The notes: a model not told the origin generated them from the sequence alone. A stretch of 64,000 nt of DNA from Streptomyces sp. SAI-135 (GCF_029893805.1 NZ_JARXYP010000001.1:744001-808000), one strand, 5' to 3'. Shown: positions 25,922-35,521, numbered from the stretch's first letter. A program made the numbers and translations.

Positions 25922-26746
25922 TCAGGCGCTCCGCTCGACGGCCGGCTCGGCCGCGTCGTCCTCGAAGAGCAGCTCGCTCAGCTCATCGACGAGACGCTGG
26001 AACTCTGGGCTCCGCATCATCTCCGGCACGCGGGGCCGCGGCAGGTCGATCTCGACCGTACGGAGAATGCGGCCGGGTCGCGGCGTCATCACCACGACCA
26101 GGTCCGAGAGGAAGATCGCTTCGGAGATCCCGTGTGTGACGAGCAGTGTGGTGGCAGGCCTCTGCGTCCAGATGCGCTGAAGTTCGAGGTTCATCCGCTG
26201 CCGGGTCATGTCATCGAGTGCGCCGAACGGTTCGTCGAGCAGCAGGACGTCCGGCTCGAAGGCGAGAGCTCTCGCGATCGAAACCCGCTGCCGCATACCA
26301 CCGGACAACTGGTTCGGCCGCGCTTCCTCGAAGCCCCGCAGACCCACCAGCTCGACGACGTCCTGAATGGTCGCTTGATCGGGGCGTCGGCCCGCCACTT
26401 CGAGCGGAAGCCGGATGTTGTCCGTGACGGTGCGCCACGGCAACAGCGCGGAGTCCTGGAACGCGACTCCCAGGCGACCGCTCTTGCGGGCGACCGACGG
26501 GCTCTGGCCATTGACCGACACGCTGCCGACGGTCGGGCGATCCAGGTCGGCGAGAAGGCGCAACACCGTCGACTTCCCGCACCCGGACCGACCGATCAGG
26601 CTCACGAATTGGTTTCGTTCCACCGTGAGACTCACGCCGCCGAGGGCGTCGACACGCTGCCGCCTCGCCACGAAGGTCTTCGTGACTTCGTGTAGCTCGA
26701 TTCCAGCGGGCGTCTCCGTATTTGCTTGATCTGTCTGCGCAGGCAT
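25922..26746 (-). CDS. ABC transporter ATP-binding protein (SsuB/TauB/ThiZ type)
   Basis: ATG 26746 behind GGGAG gives 274 residues. Walker A is GRSGCGKST, the signature is [15 protein letters not shown], Walker B is [13 protein letters not shown], and the switch His is in [15 protein letters not shown]. The Q-loop context ([19 protein letters not shown]) is typical of the nitrate/sulfonate/taurine subfamily. It powers the fused permease encoded directly downstream. It lies 16 bases after the XRE regulator's stop. Confidence 0.92.
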   Translation of the reverse strand: MPAQTDQANTETPAGIELHEVTKTFVARRQRVDALGGVSLTVERNQFVSLIGRSGCGKSTVLRLLADLDRPTVGSVSVNGQSPSVARKSGRLGVAFQDSALLPWRTVTDNIRLPLEVAGRRPDQATIQDVVELVGLRGFEEARPNQLSGGMRQRVSIARALAFEPDVLLLDEPFGALDDMTRQRMNLELQRIWTQRPATTLLVTHGISEAIFLSDLVVVMTPRPGRILRTVEIDLPRPRVPEMMRSPEFQRLVDELSELLFEDDAAEPAVERSA

Positions 26747-26762
26747 CCGGGCTCCCTCGCTC

Positions 26763-27380
26763 TCAATGGTGGAAGTTGTTGACGATGAGGACTTCGGCGG
26801 GCTGCTCGCTCCCGAGACCCCATCGATGGGGGATGTCGCCGTCATGGTTCAACGCGTCGCCGGGGCCGAGATCGACAGGGCGGCCTCGCAGGAATTCGAC
26901 GCGCAGATGCCCGCTGATCACGTAGACGAAGTCCTCGCCCTCGTGCTTGAACCAATCCTGCGGCGGGTCCGCCTGTTCGATGAGGTAACGGTGCGCCTTC
27001 AGTGACCGCCCGGGACCACCTCGTGTGAGGAGCTGCGGCCGCTGGGCATCGTCACGATTGGCGGCTCGCATCTCCTGACCGGTTCCGGCACGGGTGATCA
27101 AGATCGATGCGGAGCTGACGGGGAGCAGCCCGTTCGGTGTGGTGTCCAGTAACTCGGCGAGGCGGTACAGCCGGGGCAGGCTGATCGACGACTGACCCTG
27201 CTCCAGCTGTGTGATGAACGACGCCGATACTCCCAGCCGGGCGGCGAGTTCCTTTCTCGACAGGCCCAGCTCTTGACGCCGATGACGCACCGCCGCTCCG
27301 ACATCGCGCGCAAAGTTGTCGGTATCGGCTGCCCCTGTGGTTCCTTCGAACTGCTCGGCGGTGTCCTTCTGGTAGGTCAC
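26763..27380 (-). CDS. XRE-family regulator with C-terminal cupin domain
   Basis: The 205-residue protein starts at a GTG that overlaps the upstream stop. The N-terminal helix-turn-helix reads [48 protein letters not shown]; the C-terminal half is a cupin ([42 protein letters not shown]). Such proteins bind a small ligand in the cupin and repress or activate adjacent catabolic or uptake genes. Embedded between the binding protein and the ATPase, it probably regulates this operon in response to the imported compound. Confidence 0.9.
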   Translation of the reverse strand: MTYQKDTAEQFEGTTGAADTDNFARDVGAAVRHRRQELGLSRKELAARLGVSASFITQLEQGQSSISLPRLYRLAELLDTTPNGLLPVSSASILITRAGTGQEMRAANRDDAQRPQLLTRGGPGRSLKAHRYLIEQADPPQDWFKHEGEDFVYVISGHLRVEFLRGRPVDLGPGDALNHDGDIPHRWGLGSEQPAEVLIVNNFHH

Positions 27381-28456
27381 GACAACCTCTTGAGCTCTGG
27401 GTGCTCCTGGTAGATCTCGGCCAGCAGGGACATGTCGAACAGCTTGTCCACCGTCGTGTGAGCGCCGGTGAGGGCGAGCGTCTCCACTGTCTCCTTCTGC
27501 AGTGCTTCGGAGACAGTCAGGATGCCGTTCGTCTCGGTGTCGGCGGTTCTCATGAGGACGATCTCCGCCTGATTGCAGGCCAGCTGGTTCTCGAGCGAGT
27601 ACTTCAACGACTTGCCGTACTTGTTCACAGCCAGACTCGCTCCCTGCTTCGGATTGGCGATGTTCGCCCTCCAGCCCATGACGTCGGCGCGGAGCGCCGC
27701 CTTGAGCAGGGTCCGGTTGTTGGAGATCTGATCCGTCGAAGCGACATAGGTCTGGGTGATGGTGGCGTACTTGAAGTCCGCGAACATCATTACGGCTGGG
27801 TCGTGTCCGGCCTGCTTGAGACTGATCGGAGAGTTCGTCGAGTAGTCCATGATCCCGTCCACCTGACCGGCGACCAAGGGAGCGGGGTCGTACTGGAACG
27901 GCACGATTTTCATATCCGAGGACTTGAGGCCGTTGACGGCAAGAAACGCATCCACCGCTGGCTTGTCAGCGTTGGAAACAGCGATCGTTTTCCCCTTCAG
28001 GTCCGCCGGCGTCGTGATGGGGCTGCTCTGCAGCGACACGATGCAGGACGGCGTCTTCTGGTACATCGCTCCGATGACCCGGAAGGATGCGCCGTTCTGG
28101 TTCGCTGCGACGATTTCCGTCGGCGAGGAGACACCGAACTCTGCTGTTCCATTTGCCAGTTGGGTGAGTACGGAGACCGCCGACGGGCCGCCCGGAATGA
28201 ACTTGACCGACGAGAAGCCGACTTCCTTGTAGTAGCCGTTCGTGTCTGCCATGTACGGACCGGCCTGTGTCACGTCGTACACCCAGGAGAAGGCGTACTT
28301 GAGCTGGCCCAGGTCGCTGCCCGTACGAGCGCCCGATCCGGTGCCCGTCGATGGTCCACAACCGGCGAGCGCGAAACCCACCGTGGTGGAGAGGCCGAGC
28401 CCCAGCAGCCCTCGGCGTGACAGCGTGCTGCCGGGAAGATTCAGCTGATCGGTCAT
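27377..28456 (-). CDS. ABC substrate-binding lipoprotein (NMT1/THI5-SsuA type), Tat signal
   Basis: ATG 28456 follows GAGGACA. The 359-residue precursor starts TLSRRGLLGLGLSTTVGFALAGC: a twin-arginine pair followed by a lipobox (LAGC), so it should be exported folded and anchored outside the membrane. The mature part has the NMT1 fold: AGPYMADTNGYYKEVGFSSVKFIPGGPSAVSVLTQLANGTAEFGV, then DLKGKTIAVSNADKP and APLVAGQVDGIMDYS. Relatives bind pyrimidines, sulfonates or aromatic acids. It feeds the fused permease and ATPase downstream. Confidence 0.88.
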   Translation of the reverse strand: MTDQLNLPGSTLSRRGLLGLGLSTTVGFALAGCGPSTGTGSGARTGSDLGQLKYAFSWVYDVTQAGPYMADTNGYYKEVGFSSVKFIPGGPSAVSVLTQLANGTAEFGVSSPTEIVAANQNGASFRVIGAMYQKTPSCIVSLQSSPITTPADLKGKTIAVSNADKPAVDAFLAVNGLKSSDMKIVPFQYDPAPLVAGQVDGIMDYSTNSPISLKQAGHDPAVMMFADFKYATITQTYVASTDQISNNRTLLKAALRADVMGWRANIANPKQGASLAVNKYGKSLKYSLENQLACNQAEIVLMRTADTETNGILTVSEALQKETVETLALTGAHTTVDKLFDMSLLAEIYQEHPELKRLS

Positions 28457-28466
28457 TGTCTTGTCC

Positions 28467-29540
28467 TCACTCGTTGTCTGAGCCGTAGGCGATCGGACGC
28501 AGGCGCTCGAGCTCGGCACTGAACTCGGCACGAAGACGGTCGACGGTGGCGTCATCCGCGAAGCAGGCGTCAAGACCGGCCAGCGCGTACTTCTCGGCAT
28601 CCTCGAGGGTCCATTCGAGATGGACGGTCGCATCGATGAAGCAGTCATGCAGCTCCGGCCCGATGAGGGCCGGGTCGTCGGAGTTGAGGCACATGTTCAG
28701 CCCTGCCGCCGCCATCGCCGCGACATCGCGGCGCCGGCCCTCTACCTCGAGCTCGGGGTAGTCGACGAACCAGCACGCCGAATAGGGGATCTGCGACGCA
28801 ACGGTTCGCGACAGCAGGTCGGGGTCGAGCAGCGCGGCGTATCCGTGGTCGATGCGGTCCACCCGCAGAAGGTCCAGGCACTCCACCATCTCGGTGGGGT
28901 CGCCGTGCTCACCCGCGTGCGCCGTCAGCTTGAGGCCCGCCTCGCGGGCCAGGTCGTAGGCGGCCACGAACTCGGACGGCCGTCCCGCCAGCTCGTTCGA
29001 GTCGAGGCCGATCGCCACCACCTCATCGAAGGGGTGCGCGAGCACCTCGCGAACGAGGTCGAGTGCCGCCGCACCACCCAGTTCGCGGTTGATGGCGACG
29101 ATCACCCGTGACTCGACGCCCACCTCGGCCCGGGCCTCATGCGCACCGGCGAGAATCCCGTCCATCATCTCGGCATAGGTCAGCTCTGGATGGTTCTGCG
29201 GGTTGAAGGCGATCTCCCGGTAGCGGAGCCCTCCCTCGGCGCCGGCGAGGAGGCTCTCGAAGGTGACCGCCCTGAAGTCGTCCCGCGTCTGCATCGAGTT
29301 CGACACCGCGACGTAGATCTCGAGCCCCTCGTCGAAGTTGCGGAAGAGGTACCGGTCACCCCCGTCACGCGCCCCCGCGGGCAGGGTGACGCCGTGGCGC
29401 TCGGCCAGACGCCGGGCCGTCTCCGGGGGCACGCAGCCCTCGAGATGGCAGTGCACCTCCGCCTTCGGTAGCGCGCGGAGGTATTCGGCGTTCAGACGCT
29501 GGCGTGTGGGTGATTCCGTGGGACTGGGCGTTGCGCTCAT
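28467..29540 (-). CDS. Adenosine deaminase-like metal hydrolase
   Basis: The 357-residue protein has all metal and catalytic motifs of the adenosine/AMP deaminase family: EVHCHLEGCVPPE (HxH), LKLTAHAGEHGDP (His and catalytic Glu two residues on), RVDRIDHGYAALLD (His) and CLNSDDPALIG (Asp pair). It deaminates an amino group on a purine-like ring. Family members also act on aminofutalosine, N6-modified AMP and adenine. As first gene of the ABC uptake operon (10 bases before the binding lipoprotein), its substrate is probably the imported amino-heterocycle, not plain adenosine. Confidence 0.85.
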   Translation of the reverse strand: MSATPSPTESPTRQRLNAEYLRALPKAEVHCHLEGCVPPETARRLAERHGVTLPAGARDGGDRYLFRNFDEGLEIYVAVSNSMQTRDDFRAVTFESLLAGAEGGLRYREIAFNPQNHPELTYAEMMDGILAGAHEARAEVGVESRVIVAINRELGGAAALDLVREVLAHPFDEVVAIGLDSNELAGRPSEFVAAYDLAREAGLKLTAHAGEHGDPTEMVECLDLLRVDRIDHGYAALLDPDLLSRTVASQIPYSACWFVDYPELEVEGRRRDVAAMAAAGLNMCLNSDDPALIGPELHDCFIDATVHLEWTLEDAEKYALAGLDACFADDATVDRLRAEFSAELERLRPIAYGSDNE

Positions 29541-29595
29541 GTCGCTCTCCTCATCGGGTGGGGACGAAATTAAGGGACACTGAATCCCCTGTCAA

Positions 29596-29607
29596 TGGAA
29601 CGTTTCA
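29596..29607 (-). promoter_or_regulatory. Putative LacI-type operator before adenosine deaminase-like gene
   Basis: TGGAACGTTTCA has a perfect AACGTT core with TG and CA ends and lies 56 bases upstream of the ATG at 29540. It resembles the site before rhaI. Confidence 0.6.
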
Positions 29608-30020
29608 AAAAGCTCGGTACCTCCGGCCGCGCCGGCGCCCGCTCGATCTACGACCTCCCCGACTCTGGCGAGAACACGTCCAGGCCGCCGGGCCACTCGG
29701 TCCGAGGACCGCTGTCACCTCCGGTCCGCCACCGGCGAACCCCCAGACGGCTCGGCCGTCATCGACCTCGGCCGTTGCCGCGACGGATTTCCTCGACCAC
29801 GAACGGGCAGAGCCGGGGAACTCGTCGCCTCCCGAGACCGGGACGAGACAGCATCCACCACACCGACAACGTGGACGCCTCGCGGCTCAACCACCCCAGC
29901 GGGACCGAGGGACCGCAAAGCATGGTTTTGCGCCAACTCCGCAGGCAGGACCCGGACTTCGCGTCCCCGGCTCACCAGGCGAGCATGACGGTCGCCCTGT
30001 CCGGTCAGCACGACAAATGC

Positions 30021-30032
30021 TGAAACGTTTTA
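30021..30032. promoter_or_regulatory. Second LacI-type operator in the gap
   Basis: TGAAACGTTTTA differs by one base from a perfect TGAAACGTTTCA palindrome. It is 425 bases from the site at 29596, a distance that could allow looping, or it served a gene now lost from the gap. Confidence 0.5.
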
Positions 30033-30097
30033 GAGCGAGGAAGCGCCGACCCCACGCAGGACACCGACGTTTGCCTTGATCGTCCGGAAGAAACACA

Positions 30098-30145
30098 GGG
30101 TCTCCAGGCCACCGGGGCGTTCTCGCCCGGGTGGCCTGGAGACCC
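30098..30145. terminator. Strong hairpin terminator
   Basis: Two 22-base arms pair at 21 positions around a 4-base TTCT loop. It lies about 230 bases beyond the stop of the leftward aminotransferase gene, so it probably ends the hyuB-hyuA-aminotransferase transcript. Confidence 0.75.
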
Positions 30146-30373
30146 GTGCTCATCACCGACAAGACCCGGCTCGGGGCAACCTTCGGCTCGCCTCTCGGCT
30201 CGAGCGGGGAGGCGGCGTATGAGCGGAGGGCGGTCGTTCCGACCGCCCATTGTCGCGACCAAAAAAAGTAGTACTTAACTGCGCCTGTCAGGGCAATCGG
30301 GGGACAGATAGGCCTTCACTGGCACCCGGTGCAGAACTGGTGACAGGGACGACGGCCGCTCGGCCCATCCCGC

Positions 30374-31687
30374 TCACCGTCCCTGACGGAACACGCGCCG
30401 ATGGGTGGCTACAACCTCCCCCACGGCATCTACGAAGGAAGCGAGGTCGGCGTCGGTTACCGGGAGCGGAAGCGCCAGATAACCCCTCCGGGCGAGGTAG
30501 AAGCCGCGCAGCATCAACTCCAGGTGCAGCAGCTTGCGCCTGTCGGGGGCCGGATCGATGTGGCGACCGCTGACGATAGGGGAGCGCTGGAAGTGCAGTC
30601 CCAGGATGGAGCCGACACCGGTCGCCTGGATGGACACGTCGAAGTCGAAGAAGAGCGAGTTCAACCGGTCCCGGAGTCCGTCGCCTCGCGCGTTGAGATC
30701 CCGGACGGCCTCAGCGGTGAAGACATCCCGCAGCCCCGCCAGGCCGGCCGCCATCGTGACCGTGTTGTTGTTGAACGTCCCAGGGTGCGACAGGCTGCCG
30801 GGCACGCTCGGGTCGAACCGCTCCATCAGGCGCCGGTTGCCGCCGAACGCGCCGAAGCTGAACCCCGCACCGAGGTATTTCCCGAACGTGGTCAGGTCGG
30901 GCACGATGCCGAACCTCTCCTGAAGTCCGCCCGGCGCGAGTCGGGAGGTCATGACTTCATCGAGGATGAACACCACCTCGTAGCGCGTCGTCGCCGCGCG
31001 GATCGCGCTGACGAACTCGGCGGTCGCCGGCACCGCGCCACCGCCGCCGAGCATCGGCTCGAGGATCACGGCTGCCAGGTCGTCCCGGTGCTCGCGGATC
31101 GCGGCCATGGTCCCGGGCACATCGTTGTACTCGCAGACGACGTAGGAGTACGGAGCATTGAGGGGGGCCTCCCCGCGAAAACTCAGCACGCCTCCGTGAT
31201 AGCCGCTTTCGAAGACCAGCACCTTACTGCGGCCTGTCACCGCGCGGGCGGTCCCGATCGCGAAGAGGTTGGCCTCGGTTCCCGAGTTCGTGAACCGCAG
31301 CAGCTCTACCGACGGAAACCGATGGGTGATCTCCTTCGCCAGCTCCACCTCGTACTGATTGGGGCCCCCGTACGACAGCCCCTCCTCGAGGACCTTGCGC
31401 ACGGCAGTCAGGACCGCGGGGTCGGAGTGGCCGTAGAGGCCGGCCGAGTACTCACCGAGCAGGTCGACGTAACGGTGCCCGTCGAGGTCGGTGAGGAACT
31501 GTCCCTCCCCCGCCACGAACGTGACCGGGAACGGCGAGTAATAGAGCGAAGTCCGCGTGTTGCCGCCGGGCATCACCGTCCCCGCCTGCCTGAACCTGCG
31601 CTCGCTTCGGGGATTGTTCGCGACGTACCGCTCCTCGGTCACGGCGAGCACTTCACTCAGCGCGGCCTCGACGTCGGTGATGGCCAT
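30374..31687 (-). CDS. Class III aminotransferase, glutamate-1-semialdehyde aminomutase-like
   Basis: ATG 31687 behind AGGAGGAG gives 437 residues. PLP motifs are clear: FTNSGTEANLFAIGTARA, ESGYHGGVLSF, VILEPMLGGGGAVPA, FILDEVMTSRLAPGGLQ and the Schiff-base Lys in TTFGKYLGAGFSFGAFGG, with HPGTFNNNTVTMAAG after it. This GSAM-like branch includes beta-amino-acid transaminases. It is the last gene after hyuB and hyuA, so it should act on the amino acid released by ring opening and give an oxo acid. It is not a heme gene: no other tetrapyrrole genes are near. Confidence 0.87.
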   Translation of the reverse strand: MAITDVEAALSEVLAVTEERYVANNPRSERRFRQAGTVMPGGNTRTSLYYSPFPVTFVAGEGQFLTDLDGHRYVDLLGEYSAGLYGHSDPAVLTAVRKVLEEGLSYGGPNQYEVELAKEITHRFPSVELLRFTNSGTEANLFAIGTARAVTGRSKVLVFESGYHGGVLSFRGEAPLNAPYSYVVCEYNDVPGTMAAIREHRDDLAAVILEPMLGGGGAVPATAEFVSAIRAATTRYEVVFILDEVMTSRLAPGGLQERFGIVPDLTTFGKYLGAGFSFGAFGGNRRLMERFDPSVPGSLSHPGTFNNNTVTMAAGLAGLRDVFTAEAVRDLNARGDGLRDRLNSLFFDFDVSIQATGVGSILGLHFQRSPIVSGRHIDPAPDRRKLLHLELMLRGFYLARRGYLALPLPVTDADLASFVDAVGEVVATHRRVFRQGR

Positions 31688-31710
31688 GGGCTCCTCCTGG
31701 TGAGCGGGGG

Positions 31711-33744
31711 CTAGGACAGGCGGATGTCGAGCCAGCCGTGCTCGTTGACGACCGCAGAATCTCCGGCACGCAGCAGCACTGTGGTGGTGGTCGACTCGAA
31801 GAGTGCGGGACCGGTGACCCGCTCCCCCTGCGCCACGGTCTCCATCCGGTGCACAGGAACGTCGGTCCAGCCGTCCAAATAGACCTTCCGCACGCCCGCC
31901 TGCACGCTGTGACCGCTGCCGGTCGACAGCGGCTCGGCGCGTAGCTCCGGCAGCTTTCCGACGATGGTGGTCCGTGCGTTCACGATGACCACCTCCTGGC
32001 CGGGCGCGTTGTAGGCGTACAGCTGCTGGTGGCGCTTGTGGAACCGCGCCACGACCTCGTCGATGAAGTCGTCGGCGTCGACGTCCACGTCGTTGATGGG
32101 AACGGTGATCTCGTAGATCTGCTCGCCGTAGCGCATGTCGAGAGCACGCTGGACCTCGATCCGGCCGTCGAACCCGTCGAGCCGGGCACGGCCCTCGCTT
32201 TCCATGTCGCGCAGCACCTTGCGCATCCCGTCGGCCGAGGTGGACGCGGCATCGCCGATGTGGGAGCGCACCATCTCGTAGCGCAGGTCGGTGGCGAGCA
32301 TTCCCCACGCCGAGAGCACCGAGGCGACATTGGGGACGATCACTCGTTTGATGTCGAGCAGGCGCGCCACCTCGGTGACGTGCACGCCCGCTGCTCCCCC
32401 GAACGAGACCAGTGTGAAGCCGCGTGGGTCGACGCCACGACGGACGGACACGATCCTGATGCCCTCGGCCATGGTGGTGTTGACGACCTTGGAGATCCCG
32501 GCGGCGGCTTCGACGGTGGACACGCCCAGCGCGTATGCCACTTCCGCGACCGCGGCTTCGGCGGCGGCGGGGTCCAGGGGAAGGTCGCCGCCTGCGAAGC
32601 CGGCCGGGTCGAGGAGGCCGAGAACGACGTTCGCGTCGGTGACGGTCGCCTCGGTTCCTCCGCGGCCGTAGCACGCCGGACCGGGCAGGGCGCCGGCGCT
32701 CTCCGGACCGACGTGCAGGATGCCGCTGTCGACCCGGGCGATGGAGCCGCCACCCGCGCCGAGGGTGTGGATGTCCAGGGCGGGCAGCGAGACCTTCGCG
32801 AGACCGACCTGCTTCTCCGCGCTCAACGGCGCCTCGCCGTCCTGCAGCAGGGCGATGTCGGTGCTCGTGCCGCCCATGTCGAAGGTGATCAGCTCCCCCG
32901 TCCCGACGAGCTTGGCGGCCTGCCGGGCGGCCGCGATGCCTCCGGCGGGCCCGGACAGGACGGCCCCCGCGGCGAGCCGGCTCGACTCCGGGATCGTGGC
33001 CACACCGCCGTGCGAGTGCATGATCATGACTTCGCCGGCGTAGCCCGCGTCGGCGAGGCGGCCGCTGAGCCGGGACAGGTAGTCGGCCAGGACCGGGCCG
33101 ACATAGGCGTTGACCACCGTCGTCCAGACCCGCTCGTACTCCTTGATCTGCGGCAGTACCTCGCTGGAGAGGGAGATGTAGGTGTCCGGAAGCCGAGTGG
33201 CAAGCGCGGCGGCGGTTGCCTGCTCGTGCTCGGGGTTGCGGTAGGAGTGGAGGTAGCAGACGGCGATCGCTTCGGCTCCGGACGCGGCCGCCGCCTCGAC
33301 GGCGGCCTCGAGTGACCGTGCTTCGAGGGGAACCGCCGCCGTACCGTCGGCCCGCATCCGCTCGCGGACCCCGTACCGTCGGGCCCGTGGCACCAGCGGC
33401 TGCTGCGGCGCCATCCGCACGTTGTAGCGGTCCTCCTTCATTCCCTCGCGCATCTCGATCACATCGCGGTGACCCTCGGTCGTGAGCAGAGCGACCGTCG
33501 CGCCCTTGCCCTCCAACAGCGCGTTGGTGGCCACTGTGGTGCCGTGCACGATCCGCTCGGTCTGACGCAGCATCTGCTCACGCGTGGTGCCCAGCGCGGC
33601 GGCGAGCTTGGTCAACCCCGCCAGCAGCCCGTCGGAAGGGTCCCGCGGGGTGGAAGAGGATTTGGCGATCACCACCTTGCCGTCGCCGTCAACGGCGGCC
33701 AGGTCGGTGAAGGTGCCGCCGATGTCGATGCCGATCCGGTACAT
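31711..33744 (-). CDS. hyuA: HyuA-type hydantoinase/oxoprolinase, ATP-binding subunit
   Basis: The 677-residue protein has the ASKHA ATPase start YRIGIDIGGTFTDLAAVDGDG, the second phosphate loop in ELITFDMGGTSTDIALL and the C-terminal RDMESEGRARLDGFDG region of the HyuA/OplaH family. With HyuB it opens a cyclic amide (hydantoin, N-methylhydantoin, 5-oxoproline or lactam) at the cost of ATP. It ends 23 bases before the aminotransferase ATG and starts two bases after HyuB. Acetone carboxylase subunits are related, but a third small subunit is missing here. Confidence 0.9.
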   Translation of the reverse strand: MYRIGIDIGGTFTDLAAVDGDGKVVIAKSSSTPRDPSDGLLAGLTKLAAALGTTREQMLRQTERIVHGTTVATNALLEGKGATVALLTTEGHRDVIEMREGMKEDRYNVRMAPQQPLVPRARRYGVRERMRADGTAAVPLEARSLEAAVEAAAASGAEAIAVCYLHSYRNPEHEQATAAALATRLPDTYISLSSEVLPQIKEYERVWTTVVNAYVGPVLADYLSRLSGRLADAGYAGEVMIMHSHGGVATIPESSRLAAGAVLSGPAGGIAAARQAAKLVGTGELITFDMGGTSTDIALLQDGEAPLSAEKQVGLAKVSLPALDIHTLGAGGGSIARVDSGILHVGPESAGALPGPACYGRGGTEATVTDANVVLGLLDPAGFAGGDLPLDPAAAEAAVAEVAYALGVSTVEAAAGISKVVNTTMAEGIRIVSVRRGVDPRGFTLVSFGGAAGVHVTEVARLLDIKRVIVPNVASVLSAWGMLATDLRYEMVRSHIGDAASTSADGMRKVLRDMESEGRARLDGFDGRIEVQRALDMRYGEQIYEITVPINDVDVDADDFIDEVVARFHKRHQQLYAYNAPGQEVVIVNARTTIVGKLPELRAEPLSTGSGHSVQAGVRKVYLDGWTDVPVHRMETVAQGERVTGPALFESTTTTVLLRAGDSAVVNEHGWLDIRLS

Positions 33745-33746
33745 GT

Positions 33747-35423
33747 TCAGGTCCCTGTCGTGAGGAGAGCGCGGCCGGTGGTGTCGTCCGCCGAGACGAA
33801 GCCGTTCTCGATGTCCTGCCGCCGGGCTTCGGGAGAGCGCTCGGCCGGAGGTCCGTAGCCACCACCGCCCGCGGACTCCACGAGGAAGACCGAGTGGGGC
33901 GGGATCTCAATGTCGACTTCCTTGGTCCGCAGCTCTCGCACGTGCTCACCCGCGAGGAGCCGGTACCGGTGCGGAACGCCGTCGCGTCCACCGCACGTCC
34001 CGTACGACGGATGTCTGACCCCGTCACCCGCGGTGTTCGCCACCGCCGTCTCCTCGGTCTCCATACGGAGCCGCAGCACCGAGCCGGCGCCGCCCCGGAA
34101 CTGCCCGTCGCCGAAGGAGTCGGGCCGGAACTCGTGGTACTCGAAGAAGAGGGGGAAGCGGACCTCGGCGACCTCGATCGAGCCGAACTTGGAGGAACCC
34201 ATCGCCTGGCCCTCGCCTGCCGTCTCCCAGCCGTCTCCCGCCGGGGATGCGCCTCCTCCCGGCCGCGCGTGGAAGAGGTGCCAGATGAACTGGCGGCCGG
34301 ACCGTGGGTCGACGCCCTTGATGGCGATCCGGAACCGTCGGCCCCAGCCGGCGATCACACGGTCGGGACATGCCCCCACCAGAGCCTTGATCACCGACTC
34401 GGCGATCTCCTGGGCGCAGTGGTTCGTGGCCAGAGTGACGGGCGCCGGGGGGCGGGCCCACACTACCGTGCCCTCCTTGGCCTTCACCGTCAGCGGCCGG
34501 AACGTCCCCGAGTTCTTCGGGGTTCGCGGCTCGATGAGGAAGGACAGGGCCATGTGGACCGCGGACATCATGTTCGGGTACGACGAGTTGATGAAGCCGG
34601 TGACCTGGGGGTGCGAATCGCTCAGGTCGACGTGGAGGGAGTCTCCCGAGACGGTGACCTTGGCCCGGATGTGGATGTCCTCGGTGCCGTGGCCGTCGTC
34701 GTCCAGCACGGCCTCACCGAAGTAGACACCGTCGGTCCAGGTCGAGATGCAGGCCCGGGTCTGGCGCTCGGCGCTGTCGAGGATGGCGTCGATGGCTTCG
34801 GTGACGGTTTCGGTTCCGTACTCGTCAAGCAGTTGCAGGATGCGCCTCTCTCCCACCCAGGACGAGCCGATCATCGCGCGGAGGTCACCCAGGAAGTCGT
34901 CGGCATGGCGCACATTGGTCGCGATCATCTGCATGACGTCCTCACGGACCGTGCCCGCGTCGTACAGCTTGAGGGGGGTGATCCGTAGCCCCTCCTGCCA
35001 TATCTCGGTCGCACCCGGGTTGTACGCGCCGTGCGTCGAACCACCGATGTCGCTCTGGTGGGACCGGTTGATCGACCAGAAGAGCAGCTTGTCCTCGAAG
35101 AAGACCGGAACGAACGTCGTGAGGTCCGGGAGGTGGTTGCCACCGTGGTAGGGATCGTTCAGCAGATAAACGTCCCCGGGGTTGATCGAGTCGCCGAAGA
35201 AGTCCGTGATGGCGCGGACCGCCCAGGGCATCGAGCCCACGTGGATGGGAACATGCTCTGCTTGTGCGACCAGCCGCGACTCGCGGTCCGTGATCGCTGT
35301 GGAGAAGTCCCTGCTCGAGTTGAGGATCTGCGAGTAAGCGGTGCGCAGCATCGCCTCGCCCATCTCCTGCACGATCGCTTCGAATCGGTGAGTTATGACC
35401 GAGACGGTCACGGGATCGACCAC
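33747..35423 (-). CDS. hyuB: HyuB-type hydantoinase/oxoprolinase, catalytic subunit
   Basis: The frame is open to 35531, but the part beyond 35423 contains the operator, so I choose the GTG at 35423 (AGGAG three bases before), giving 558 residues beginning VVDPVTVSVITHRFEAIVQEMGEAML, the usual family start. Other family blocks are SSRDFSTAITDRESRLVAQAEHVPIHVGSMPWAV, GDVYLLNDPYHGGNHLPD, INRSHQSDIGGSTHGA and EFRPDSFGDGQFRGGAGSVLRL. It holds the amide-cleaving site and works with HyuA. First gene of the leftward hyuB-hyuA-aminotransferase operon. Confidence 0.88.
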   Translation of the reverse strand: MVDPVTVSVITHRFEAIVQEMGEAMLRTAYSQILNSSRDFSTAITDRESRLVAQAEHVPIHVGSMPWAVRAITDFFGDSINPGDVYLLNDPYHGGNHLPDLTTFVPVFFEDKLLFWSINRSHQSDIGGSTHGAYNPGATEIWQEGLRITPLKLYDAGTVREDVMQMIATNVRHADDFLGDLRAMIGSSWVGERRILQLLDEYGTETVTEAIDAILDSAERQTRACISTWTDGVYFGEAVLDDDGHGTEDIHIRAKVTVSGDSLHVDLSDSHPQVTGFINSSYPNMMSAVHMALSFLIEPRTPKNSGTFRPLTVKAKEGTVVWARPPAPVTLATNHCAQEIAESVIKALVGACPDRVIAGWGRRFRIAIKGVDPRSGRQFIWHLFHARPGGGASPAGDGWETAGEGQAMGSSKFGSIEVAEVRFPLFFEYHEFRPDSFGDGQFRGGAGSVLRLRMETEETAVANTAGDGVRHPSYGTCGGRDGVPHRYRLLAGEHVRELRTKEVDIEIPPHSVFLVESAGGGGYGPPAERSPEARRQDIENGFVSADDTTGRALLTTGT

Positions 35424-35493
35424 GGGCTCCTGCTCTCTTATGGTCCCGGGCGCCTCGCGAGTTGCTGTGAAGACAGAGGCGACTGGCGGTTGC

Positions 35494-35521
35494 CGAGATA
35501 TCATACTCCACATACCGTATG
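35494..35521. promoter_or_regulatory. Divergent promoter operator, YGAGATAYNRTRY family, site 3
   Basis: CGAGATATCATAC (35494-35506) matches the consensus shared with 1091, 3414 and 56711. Just beside it CATACCGTATG (35511-35521) is a perfect 11-base inverted repeat. Both lie between hyuB and the BKACE gene and could control the two operons together. Confidence 0.55.

Larger units (their letters stand above)
29541..30373. other. Non-coding or decayed gap with regulatory sites
   Basis: These 833 bases separate the adenosine-deaminase-like gene and the aminotransferase. Reading all frames gives only low-complexity Arg/Pro/Ser-rich ORFs without ribosome sites, which I take as non-genes. Two LacI-type operators (29596, 30021) and a very strong hairpin (30098-30145) are the only structures seen. 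Confidence 0.6.

Noticed and set aside
29504..30079. 191- and 142-residue ORFs in the gap after the adenosine-deaminase-like gene
   Set aside because: They are low-complexity Arg/Pro/Ser-rich, have no ribosome site and overlap operator-like sequence.
30374..32674. One 766-residue reading frame across aminotransferase and HyuA region
   Set aside because: The N-terminal 330 codons are a shadow of hyuA; the aminotransferase has its own AGGAGGAG and ATG at 31687.
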